A stretch of DNA of 7,159 nt from an uncultured Collinsella sp. (GTDB lineage Bacteria; Actinomycetota; Coriobacteriia; Coriobacteriales; Coriobacteriaceae), in the NCBI GenBank assembly GCA_900549535.1, contig UROR01000104.1:1-7159 (forward strand), read 5' to 3'. Numbering within the stretch: position 1 is the first letter of the stretch; the number at the start of each line of letters is the position of its first letter. The notes below the pieces were generated by a model. It was not told where the DNA came from. It saw only the letters and a list, made by a program, of their open reading frames with translations, and made no database searches. Below are positions 1 through 6,018 of the stretch, piece after piece. The position numbers and the translations under genes were made by a program.

Positions 1-1
1 T

Positions 2-1357
2 AAGAATGTTTTCGAGGAGGTTATCAACCTCTGCGAGTGGCCGACGGTGCTCGTTGGTACTTTCGACGAGGAGTTCCTCAAGGTTCCGCACGAGATCATC
101 TGCGAGTCCATGCTCACCAACCAGCGCTACTTCCCGATCTATGACGGCGAGGGCAAGCTGACGCGTGAGTTCGTGATCGTCTCGAACAGCAAACCCGAGA
201 ACGCCGAGCGCGTGATCGACGGCAACGAGCGCGTCGTGCGTGCTCGCCTGGACGACGCCAAGTTCTTCTACGAGGAAGACCTGAAGATCTCCCTCGACGA
301 GTTCCGTGAGCGTCTGGCCAAGGTCGCCTTCCAGGAGAAGCTCGGCAGCGTGCTCGCCAAATCCGAGCGTATTGAGCAGCTCGCGCTCGCTATTGCCCGT
401 GAGGCTCACCTGGGTGCTCACTTGGCCGCCGATGCCGGTCGCGCCGCACACCTGTGCAAGGCCGACTTGGTGTCCAACGCCGTCGTCGAGTTCACGAGCC
501 AGCAGGGTGTGATGGGCGGTTACTACGCCACCGCGATGGGGGAGAACGACGAGGTCGCCCGCGCCATCCGCGATCATTATCGTCCCCGCTTTGCCGGCGA
601 CGAGCTGCCCGAGGGTACCGCCGGCTGCATCGTGGCCTGCGCTGACAAGCTCGATACCATTGCCGGTATCTTTGCCATCAGCGAGCCCCCGACCGGCTCT
701 TCCGACCCGTACGCGCTGCGCCGTGCCGCCATCGGCATCATTAACATCCTGCGCGACCGTCTGCCGATCGACCCCACGTCGCTCATCGATTTCGCCCTTG
801 AGCTCTATACCGAGCAGGGCATTGCCTTTGACGCTGCCGAGGTCGCCCAGCAGGTTCGTGACTTCTTCCATGGCCGCCTGGTGAGCATGGCCCGCGACGA
901 AAAGATCCCGGCCGATACCGTCGCCGCCGTCTCCGCGGTGCACATCATCGCCCCGTCCGTCTTCTTCGCCCGCTGCGCCGCCCTCGACGAGGCCCGCAAG
1001 AATGATGCCGAGACCTTTGACAACCTGGCTACCGCCTATGCCCGTGCCGCGCACATCTCCAAGCCCGAGCTGGGTGCGGAGTATGACCGCAGCCTGATGG
1101 GCGAGGTCGAACTCGCGCTCGCCGACGCCTTCGAGGCTGCTCAGACCGCTGTCGATGCCGCCCTTGCTGCCGAGGACTACCCGGCCGCATTTGCCGCCCT
1201 CGCCGCCCTGCGCGCGCCCATCGACCGTTTCTTCGATGATGTCATGGTCATGGACAAGGACGAGCAGCTTCGCGATAATCGCCTTAAGCTGCTCAACCGC
1301 TTTGAGGCCGTTTTCTCCGGCATCGCCAACATCGGTGAGCTTGCCCGCAAAAAGTAA
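2..1357 (+). CDS. glyS: Glycyl-tRNA synthetase beta subunit, 5'-truncated by the window edge
   Basis: This is the beta chain of the bacterial alpha2-beta2 glycyl-tRNA synthetase, a cytoplasmic enzyme that charges tRNA-Gly with glycine at the expense of ATP. The reading frame is open from base 2, so the gene starts upstream. The first candidate start inside the window (GTG at 47) is internal, because the residues before it (KNVFEEVINLCEWPT) already read as family sequence. About 451 of the family's usual ~690 residues are present. Diagnostic stretches are TNQRYFPIYD, the SNSKPENAERVIDGNERVVR region and SSDPYALRRAAIGIINILR. The C-terminal ~100 residues (DEARKND onward, ending in DKDEQLRDNRLKLLNRF) form the DALR-type anticodon-binding domain. 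Codons are strongly G/C-ending, typical of a chromosomal housekeeping gene. The alpha-subunit gene glyQ is expected just upstream. The next gene follows after 34 bases on the same strand. Confidence 0.97.
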   Translation, partial: KNVFEEVINLCEWPTVLVGTFDEEFLKVPHEIICESMLTNQRYFPIYDGEGKLTREFVIVSNSKPENAERVIDGNERVVRARLDDAKFFYEEDLKISLDEFRERLAKVAFQEKLGSVLAKSERIEQLALAIAREAHLGAHLAADAGRAAHLCKADLVSNAVVEFTSQQGVMGGYYATAMGENDEVARAIRDHYRPRFAGDELPEGTAGCIVACADKLDTIAGIFAISEPPTGSSDPYALRRAAIGIINILRDRLPIDPTSLIDFALELYTEQGIAFDAAEVAQQVRDFFHGRLVSMARDEKIPADTVAAVSAVHIIAPSVFFARCAALDEARKNDAETFDNLATAYARAAHISKPELGAEYDRSLMGEVELALADAFEAAQTAVDAALAAEDYPAAFAALAALRAPIDRFFDDVMVMDKDEQLRDNRLKLLNRFEAVFSGIANIGELARKK

Positions 1358-1364
1358 GCCAGCC

Positions 1365-1378
1365 TGCGCATAAGCGCA
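1365..1378 (+). promoter_or_regulatory. Small hairpin in the glyS-PDRP gap, directly before the ribosome binding site
   Basis: TGCGC (1365-1369), loop ATAA, GCGCA (1374-1378) form a five-base-pair stem with a tetraloop. It lies between the glyS stop and the AGGAG ribosome binding site (1381-1385) of the next gene. It has no U-run, so it is not a convincing terminator. It could modulate translation or RNA stability between the two genes, or be chance. Confidence 0.25.
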
Positions 1379-1391
1379 AAAGGAGCCCCGC

Positions 1392-2267
1392 ATGGATTGC
1401 CCGGTCACCGCTCGTCCCACCGTTATCGTTATCTCCGACTCGCTCGGTGATACCGCTTGTGAGGTGGTGCTTGCGGCGTCCGGGCAATTTGATGAAGGGG
1501 CTTTTCGCGTTTTGCGTCTGCCCAAGGTGACCTCCGTGGAGCAGGTCAAGTCATTTGTGGGGCCGCGCGTCGATGCAGACCATCGCGATATCGCCGTGTT
1601 CCACACCATTGTCGATCCGGCGCTTCGCGCCCGCGTGCTCGATTACCTGGGTATGCTGCATATCCGTTCGGTCGACCTGATCGGCCCGACGCTTGCCGTG
1701 CTGTCGTCGCTCATCGGTGTGCCGCCCAAGGGCGTTGCGGGCGTGATTCACAAGACCGATGACCGCTATTTCCATCGTATCGAGGCCATGGAGTATTTCG
1801 TTGAGCACGATGACGGGCGCGGTTCCGACGATCTGTCGGGTGCTGATATCGTGCTTTTGGGTGTATCGCGCACGTCCAAGACGCCGCTGTCGATGTATTT
1901 GGCCTATCAGGGTTACAAGGTTGCCAATGTTCCTTTGGCCCATGGCATGAAGCCGCCGAAGTCAATTTACGAGATTGACCCAATGCGACTGTTTGGCCTG
2001 ATTTCGACCGTCGACGTTATTTCTGAGATTCGCGATAGCCGGTTGGGCGATGATTACGCCCGTGCCGTTGCCGGCTCCTATGCCGAGCCCGAGAGTGTGC
2101 GCAGCGAGCTCGAGGAAGCCCGTGCCCTCATGAAGCGCCTAGGCTGCTTTGTGGTGCGTACCGACGGCAAGGCCATCGAGGAGAGCGCCTCCGAGATTAT
2201 TGCTCATCTGGAGGAGATCCAAGAATCAAGGGCCCGCCGCGCCGCTCGCCGCGCGCAGCAGCAGTAA
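1392..2267 (+). CDS. Pyruvate, phosphate dikinase regulatory protein (PDRP, DUF299/YqfL-PpsR family)
   Basis: This bifunctional regulator inactivates PPDK by ADP-dependent phosphorylation of an active-site threonine and reactivates it by Pi-dependent dephosphorylation, setting pyruvate/PEP flux in the cytoplasm. The 291-residue protein has the full family layout. The N-terminal strand VIVISDSLGDTACEVV is at residues 11-26 and the conserved KTDDRYFHRIEAMEYFVEHDDG at 121-142. A P-loop-like GVSRTSKTPLS lies at 157-167, followed by NVPLAHGMKPPKSIYEID. The C-terminal tail is Arg/Ala/Gln-rich (RARRAARRAQQQ) and lies beyond the usual ~270-residue family length. The ATG at 1392 is chosen because AGGAG (1381-1385) sits six bases upstream. 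Related phosphoenolpyruvate synthase regulators (PpsR) look similar, so the exact target is inferred. The target gene would be expected nearby, and here the neighbouring space is occupied by the island. Confidence 0.93.
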   Translation: MDCPVTARPTVIVISDSLGDTACEVVLAASGQFDEGAFRVLRLPKVTSVEQVKSFVGPRVDADHRDIAVFHTIVDPALRARVLDYLGMLHIRSVDLIGPTLAVLSSLIGVPPKGVAGVIHKTDDRYFHRIEAMEYFVEHDDGRGSDDLSGADIVLLGVSRTSKTPLSMYLAYQGYKVANVPLAHGMKPPKSIYEIDPMRLFGLISTVDVISEIRDSRLGDDYARAVAGSYAEPESVRSELEEARALMKRLGCFVVRTDGKAIEESASEIIAHLEEIQESRARRAARRAQQQ

Positions 2268-2490
2268 CTACTGAGTAGCTAATTTGGGACGTGTCTCTAT
2301 AGTATTGTCAACTCTCCTGGGACGAGCCCGCCCTCCTCGAGTCGCTCGGGAGGCTCGGCGTTGCAGAGACGGCGAGGCCGGACGGGGATTACCTCTTCGT
2401 GATGGAGGGGAACCCCGGCGCTGGAGGGCGACGGGGAGGCGCCTCGGGTGCAGCTACACAAGGGGGCCTGTCCACGAGGTCCACGTGCGG
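2268..2490. other. G+C-rich non-genic stretch, probable decayed remnant at the left island edge
   Basis: No intact gene is visible. After the PDRP stop comes CTACTGAGTAG (2268-2278), a dyad whose arms are too close together for a good terminator. At 2285-2314 the sequence starting GGGACGTGTC and ending TTGTCAAC resembles an insertion-sequence terminus, though no matching partner end was found. From about 2316 to 2410 the + strand has one open, codon-like frame that includes DEPALLESLGRLGVAETARP and then DGDYLFVMEG. It follows an in-frame TAG, has no start codon and dissolves into low-complexity Gly/Arg, so it reads like a fragment of a lost gene I cannot name. The G+C content is much higher than that of the DNA right of about 2490. 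Confidence 0.45.
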
Positions 2491-2616
2491 GAAGTCAATT
2501 AATTTACCGTTCAAAAAGGGGGCAATGTGGGAAAGGGCCAAGCCGACTATTGAAATGACGATAAAGACGAGGCATCCTGATGTATGTCGGAATATAGATA
2601 GGACAAAACGTATCAT
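2389..2616 (-). pseudogene. 5' remnant of an ABC exporter gene (first transmembrane helix only), truncated at the island edge
   Basis: Reading leftward from the ATG at 2616, the first ~42 residues are basic/amphipathic (MIRFVLSIFRHTSG), then a strongly hydrophobic helix (CLVFIVISIVGLALSHIAPF), then LNGKLIDF. The order hydrophobic helix, Pro, Gly-Lys-Leu-Ile-Asp is the usual start of an ABC exporter transmembrane domain (PF00664 type). At about base 2490 the frame enters G+C-rich sequence, becomes Pro/Arg-rich and stops at 2389. No further transmembrane helices and no Walker A, signature or Walker B motifs follow, so over 500 residues are missing. It lies downstream of the precursor, radical SAM and methyltransferase genes on the same strand, where a dedicated exporter would be expected. 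The ribosome binding site is weak (AGAAG, eight bases upstream). The family call rests on pattern alone over a short stretch. Confidence 0.55.
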
Positions 2617-2643
2617 CTATATCGCTTCTATGAAACCCGATGC

Positions 2644-2690
2644 AAGTTCTTCTCAATCTCGAAATAGATTGAAGGCATTGAGAGGAACTT
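2644..2690. promoter_or_regulatory. Long imperfect inverted repeat with a nested alternative hairpin, before the exporter remnant
   Basis: AAGTTCTTCTCAAT (2644-2657) pairs with ATTGAGAGGAACTT (2677-2690): 14 base pairs with one U-G wobble in a + strand transcript, or one mismatch in a - strand transcript. Inside it, TCAATCT (2653-2659) and AGATTGA (2666-2672) form a perfect seven-base-pair hairpin with a six-base loop. Both structures use bases 2653-2657, so they exclude each other. The element lies 27 bases upstream of the exporter remnant's start on the - strand, a place suited to an attenuator or other leader structure. No U-run follows on either strand. Confidence 0.4.
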
Positions 2691-2819
2691 TCTACTACAA
2701 AAATCGTAGGTCTGCCACCTAGACAGAAGAAGTGATTTTGTATGCGGAATCTTGCATTTTGAAAACCGGTGCCAACTATGAGGTGTGAGTCGGGCTCGGT
2801 AAAGCGCGGGGGAAATGAG

Positions 2820-2857
2820 ATAGGCTGCGCGTCATCAGAGAGTGGCGCGCAGCCTAT
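2820..2857 (-). terminator. Probable transcription terminator of the precursor-radical SAM-methyltransferase operon
   Basis: ATAGGCTGCGCG (2820-2831) and CGCGCAGCCTAT (2846-2857) are a perfect 12-base-pair, G+C-rich inverted repeat with a 14-base loop. It starts 26 bases past the methyltransferase stop on the - strand. The sequence after it on that strand (CTCATTTCCCCC) has only a short T-run, so termination may be partial and allow some read-through toward the exporter remnant. Confidence 0.6.
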
Positions 2858-2883
2858 TGACCTGCTTTCGTATGACGGATGCT

Positions 2884-4026
2884 TTAGAGGATCCAGGGGC
2901 CAAGTGGGTTGCCATCTGCGGAGCAGTCTTGAATCGTTAGGATGGGATTTTGAAAGGGCTGTCTCTCCCTCCACGCCTTCAAGTGATAGGTGCAGACGCG
3001 GTCGTAGTGGATTTTTTTGTATGCGCGCGATATCTCTTTTACAGCCTCCTCTTTGCTGGAATATTTTCCTGGAGCATGTGCAACAGATGTGCATGCGATA
3101 CCGTCGATCCAGCCAGATTGGGGTCCGAGGTTAAAGCTCGAGATTATTGTCAAGACACCATTGAGGCCAGCTTGCAACAAATCGTTCTGTATTCGTTCAA
3201 ATGCTGATTGATTGTTGGTTCCAAGGCCAATCATTCCAATTGCAGAGAGATATCCGCTATCAGTGAGTTTATCTCCTGCACCTCGAATAACCTTGCTTGT
3301 GATGATGAGGCCATCTGGACCGCCATCGCCAACGAAGGGGTACGGTACGTCTTCTGGGATTGGCAGCAAAGGAGGATTCACCGTAATGAGCTCATAGCTG
3401 CAAGAGCTTTCGATATTGTTTAGGGCGTTGTAGAGACTTCCGGTTAGAATAGTTAAATCTTCGCTAATACCATTGACCAGTGCGTTTAGTTGGCAGATTT
3501 CTGAGGCGATTGGATTGATATCTATCGCCGTGACGTGCATTCCAGATTTTGCCAGTATGAGTGCCTGGATGCCTGGTCCAGAGCAGAGGTCTAAGGCATT
3601 CTTTCCGGGGGATGGGCTTAGCCGACGAGCGAGCCCAATTGAATCAGAGCCAAAATATAGTAAAGGCGAGGGTGATGGCGCATCGGCAAAAAGCCAGATG
3701 CCATGATATCGGATTAGAGATAAACCGGAAAGGGAGGCATTGCCATTGTGCTCGCTTAGCAGCCCGAGTGAGGCTATGGTTTCAACAGTGCCTTTCAGCA
3801 GTCTTCTTTTTGCCACTTCTGAATCGAGATCAATCTCTCCACCTAGCATCAGGAAGGAGACGAGCTCTTGATGCTCCCTGTCAAGTTGATCCCAGATGCG
3901 ATGCGCGCATTCAAAAGGATCTATAGATATGTCAAGTGTGTCTAAAAAATCTGTTACTCCAAGAGTGTCCAATCTACGGAGTGGATTACTCGAGAGCGAA
4001 TTTAAAGAGGGTAGCACTTCAATCAT
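2884..4026 (-). CDS. Class I SAM-dependent methyltransferase with NPPx motif (MTS/PrmC-like), candidate RiPP N-methyltransferase
   Basis: The product (380 residues from the chosen start) transfers a methyl group from SAM. An N-terminal helical/winged-helix-like part (residues ~1-115) precedes a Rossmann methyltransferase core. Motif I is LDLCSGPGIQAL at 145-156, the acidic ribose-binding strand is AIDINP at 167-172, and the catalytic motif is NPPLLP at 217-222. NPPx-type enzymes methylate planar amide or amine nitrogens; PrmC/HemK methylates the glutamine side-chain amide of release factors. The layout also resembles actinobacterial two-domain MTS methyltransferases. The start at 4026 is preferred because ATGATTGA overlaps the radical SAM stop by eight bases, implying translational coupling. 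No strong ribosome binding site is seen, and ATG at 4041 or a start near 4077 are alternatives. Its place in the operon suggests that it modifies the Asn-rich precursor, possibly Asn side-chain amides. That substrate is inferred. Base composition is much less G+C-rich than that of glyS. Confidence 0.85.
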   Translation of the reverse strand: MIEVLPSLNSLSSNPLRRLDTLGVTDFLDTLDISIDPFECAHRIWDQLDREHQELVSFLMLGGEIDLDSEVAKRRLLKGTVETIASLGLLSEHNGNASLSGLSLIRYHGIWLFADAPSPSPLLYFGSDSIGLARRLSPSPGKNALDLCSGPGIQALILAKSGMHVTAIDINPIASEICQLNALVNGISEDLTILTGSLYNALNNIESSCSYELITVNPPLLPIPEDVPYPFVGDGGPDGLIITSKVIRGAGDKLTDSGYLSAIGMIGLGTNNQSAFERIQNDLLQAGLNGVLTIISSFNLGPQSGWIDGIACTSVAHAPGKYSSKEEAVKEISRAYKKIHYDRVCTYHLKAWRERQPFQNPILTIQDCSADGNPLGPWIL

Positions 4027-5098
4027 GTATATCAGACCCATTTCCGATAAAGGTAGTCTCGAATTTAGTCTCGACAATCAAGTCGGCTGCCAGTTTAGGA
4101 GCCAGCTTTGCAAGACAGGTCTGTGCCTCTTTCGAGAGGGCGATGTCTTCGCAAATCTCGCATTGAGAGAGGTAGCTTGAGCGCCCAAATGAAGAAAGGC
4201 CTCCGCTCGTGCGCAAGTGCTTCAGCAGTCCTCCTGGTCCTATGTATTGTATGTAATTAAGTAGGAGCAGCTTCAGTTCATTAATGTCATCCGTCAGATT
4301 GATTTTGCCAAGATCGAAAAGCCAAGTCCCCTCTGCATTTATTCCGCAGCAGGGTGAAAGATGGCAGTTTGGGGAAATAACGAAGTCTTGGCCGCAGTCG
4401 GAACAGTGTGACGCTAAGAGACGTGCCTGCGGTCGCGCATTTTGGTTGAGACTGAGATTTCGTGCGCGCCCAATTCGCGTGATGCCTGAATCCGTGATGA
4501 AGCGGGCTGGCGCGCGGGGAGTCTGGGTATTATCGTCGAACTGATGCAGGAGTGGAATGTCTTCATTAAGGTACTTGCTCAGGTATGCCGGGCTGATTGT
4601 ACTGTTGTTATCTCTGCAGACCGCAATGCCGAGAGTTTGAAAGCCCATTGTTTTTGCTGAGTTCCAAAGGTTGCGCACATTCTCGAGGGGTATATATTCC
4701 GCATGAAAGTCGTCGCAGCTGATATTGATTTCGTCAAGGCCACATGACTTCAATTCGTTGAGGAGCGTTTCTGCGTCTCTTTCGCTTTTCGCCCACCACG
4801 CATTCGTTACAATTCGAGTAAAGAGTCCTAAAGAATTCGCATATGCGATGGCCTCGAGAAGGTCTTCGCCAAGAAGGGTGCATTCTCCGCCCGTAAACAC
4901 AACAACACCACTTCCGACGCATACTTCGGCGAAGCTATCGATGAATTGCCGCATTTGGGGAAGAGTAAGCCTGTCACTGTTGTTCGGAGTGCAGCTCATC
5001 AGACAATGATCACACACAGCGCCACATCTATATGTTGTTATAAATGTCAGCATTCGAGGTCTGCGGAACAGCACGTGCTGCGAGCTTTCGGAAATCAT
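4019..5098 (-). CDS. Radical SAM protein with SPASM/twitch-like C-terminal cysteines, candidate RiPP maturase (epimerase?)
   Basis: The 359-residue protein has the canonical radical SAM cluster motif C25-x3-C29-x2-C32 (RCGAVCDHC) near its N-terminus and the SAM-binding GGE motif in FTGGEC at 68-73, so it should bind a [4Fe-4S] cluster and cleave SAM reductively. The C-terminal half has C232, C235, C245, C250, C251, C313 and C316. The stretch CGQDFVISPNCHLSPCC resembles the first half of a SPASM domain, suggesting an auxiliary cluster as in peptide-modifying enzymes. Its ATG overlaps the precursor stop (ATGA, 5098-5095) and has no ribosome binding site of its own, so its translation depends on the precursor. 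The precursor has no Cys, which argues against thioether formation (sactipeptide/ranthipeptide). Epimerisation or another C-H modification of the Asn/Ala repeat is more plausible. The exact reaction is not shown by the sequence. Confidence 0.88.
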   Translation of the reverse strand: MISESSQHVLFRRPRMLTFITTYRCGAVCDHCLMSCTPNNSDRLTLPQMRQFIDSFAEVCVGSGVVVFTGGECTLLGEDLLEAIAYANSLGLFTRIVTNAWWAKSERDAETLLNELKSCGLDEINISCDDFHAEYIPLENVRNLWNSAKTMGFQTLGIAVCRDNNSTISPAYLSKYLNEDIPLLHQFDDNTQTPRAPARFITDSGITRIGRARNLSLNQNARPQARLLASHCSDCGQDFVISPNCHLSPCCGINAEGTWLFDLGKINLTDDINELKLLLLNYIQYIGPGGLLKHLRTSGGLSSFGRSSYLSQCEICEDIALSKEAQTCLAKLAPKLAADLIVETKFETTFIGNGSDIHD

Positions 5099-5820
5099 GC
5101 CGCGAGCAAACGGGCGTCGGTGATTACCAAGGTGCCTTCGTTCTCGGAGTAAGTAACTTCGAATTCGACGGAGCGATAAGACCCGCGGGCGACCCCATTG
5201 GAAGCCCCTTCGGGGTTGATGGTATTGGAGCTGGAATTCTTGATTGCTGTTTTAAGCACGGCTGCTTGCCTCGCCGCACTCAAGCCCTCTTGATCAAATT
5301 TCCTGAAAACAGAAGTTTGTTTGTACGATTCCGATAGTTCAACAACATCAGGTTTGTTCATAAAAATAGCTGATCCATAGCCCATTGTGTTGACGTCGTA
5401 CTTAAGGTTGGCGTTGTTTTGAGCATTCGCGTTTGCGTTTGCCATTGCGTTTGCGTTCAGAATGATGTTTGCGTTCGTTACTGCGTTTGCATTAAGTACA
5501 ACGTTTACGAGAGGTATCGTTTGCGGATCAGCTTCGGTGTCCTCGTCATAATATGCAAGTTGGATACGACGATATACTGCGCGTGCAACGGGGACACGCG
5601 CCTCCTTTTCGGTTGACTCCACCAGTTCGTACAGAGAGACTTTTCGATTTCCCGCTTTGATTTGGAGGTCTGTAATTCCATATTTCTGGAATACGGCACG
5701 AGGCTGAGCTTCGAAATCGCGTCTTGCGTCGGTAGATTGCTCCGCGTCCGCGACCAGTTTTTCAAGGAAGCTAAGCTGGGACTGTATTGAGAGTTCGTTT
5801 AGGTGGTTCACATTGTCCAT
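5095..5820 (-). CDS. Precursor-like protein with six NX5N hexapeptide repeats, putative proteusin-type RiPP substrate
   Basis: This is a 241-residue soluble protein with no cysteine and no tryptophan. I do not recognise it as a named family. Residues 1-75 are helical and charged; DFEAQPRAVFQKYGI at 35-49 resembles the 'DP-aVLxeyGI' end of nitrile-hydratase-like (NHLP) leaders, a weak similarity. Residues 105-140 are six Asn/Ala/Val hexads (listed under the repeat feature). Residues 141-241 form a charged C-terminal part ending in strand-like YRSVEFEVTY and TLVITDARLL. The start at 5820 is chosen because GGAGGT lies seven bases upstream; the TTG at 5835 overlaps that site and is rejected. It is first in an overlapping operon with a radical SAM protein and a methyltransferase, the usual position of a substrate gene. 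An alternative is a structural or adhesive low-complexity protein, but the enzyme neighbours favour a modified peptide. Confidence 0.75.
   Translation of the reverse strand: MDNVNHLNELSIQSQLSFLEKLVADAEQSTDARRDFEAQPRAVFQKYGITDLQIKAGNRKVSLYELVESTEKEARVPVARAVYRRIQLAYYDEDTEADPQTIPLVNVVLNANAVTNANIILNANAMANANANAQNNANLKYDVNTMGYGSAIFMNKPDVVELSESYKQTSVFRKFDQEGLSAARQAAVLKTAIKNSSSNTINPEGASNGVARGSYRSVEFEVTYSENEGTLVITDARLLAA
5401..5508 (-). repeat. Six in-frame hexapeptide (18-base) repeats with Asn every sixth residue
   Basis: The precursor's residues 105-140 read as VNVVLN / ANAVTN / ANIILN / ANAMAN / ANANAQ / NNANLK. The second position is Asn in all six units (N106, 112, 118, 124, 130, 136). The sixth is Asn in the first four units (N110, 116, 122, 128), then Gln and Lys. 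A third short ladder is N132, 138, 144. At the DNA level the + strand shows runs of GCGTTTGCGTTTGC-like words, but the units differ in sequence, so the protein pattern is kept better than the DNA pattern. NX5N spacing is characteristic of polytheonamide-type cores. Confidence 0.85.
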
Positions 5821-5827
5821 AGCGGTG

Positions 5828-5833
5828 ACCTCC
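5828..5833 (-). promoter_or_regulatory. Ribosome binding site that fixes the precursor start
   Basis: On the - strand GGAGGT is followed by seven bases (CACCGCT) and the ATG at 5820. It is the only strong Shine-Dalgarno sequence in the three-gene operon; the two downstream genes start within or next to the preceding stop codons. Confidence 0.8.
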
Positions 5834-6001
5834 AATGTTGAATAGCTGTCTTGAAAGACTACGTCATGCTAGTGTCGGTATCGATTTGATACTACGAACA
5901 AATTAGAACTAAATGGATATAGTTTCCATACTAATCAAAACAAATTTGCATTCAACTTTTTATTTATACTTGATTTAAGGCGGAGTGGAATGTGGGCGCG
6001 C
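5834..6001. promoter_or_regulatory. Divergent A+T-rich promoter/operator region between the precursor operon and the DUF1648 gene
   Basis: This gap must hold promoters for both directions. On the + strand TATACT (5965-5970) is a good -10 candidate, but no good -35 lies at normal spacing. No clear -10/-35 pair was found for the - strand. Two small dyads could bind a regulator: GTATC-N5-GATAC at 5878-5892 and ATGGA-N7-TCCAT at 5922-5938 (approximate). The second overlaps TAGT-N6-ACTA. No regulator gene is present in the window. Confidence 0.4.
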
Positions 6002-6018
6002 AAGGAGATGCGGAATCG

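Noticed and set aside
2268..2278. CTACTGAGTAG after the PDRP stop as a terminator
   Set aside because: The arms are separated by one base, so the usable stem is only about three base pairs, and no U-run follows.
2399..2722. 107-codon open frame on the + strand running from the G+C-rich debris into the island
   Set aside because: It straddles the composition boundary, has Gly/Arg low complexity in its first part and no similarity that I recognise. It lies antisense to the exporter remnant. An internal ATG at 2525 has a nearby G-run, but this is too weak to call.
2504..3094. 196-codon open frame on the - strand overlapping the methyltransferase 3' end
   Set aside because: It overlaps the methyltransferase in another frame, crosses the terminator hairpin, and has a composition (many Cys, Arg, His, Phe) unlike a folded protein. 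Only the short exporter-like frame within 2616-2490 looks real.
5383..5508. CRISPR-like or simple tandem DNA repeat
   Set aside because: The periodicity is 18 bases in frame inside a gene, with varying codons and no spacers. The pattern is kept at the protein level, so it is a peptide repeat.
4019..5820. Sactipeptide or ranthipeptide cluster
   Set aside because: The only precursor candidate has no cysteine, so thioether links cannot form on it.
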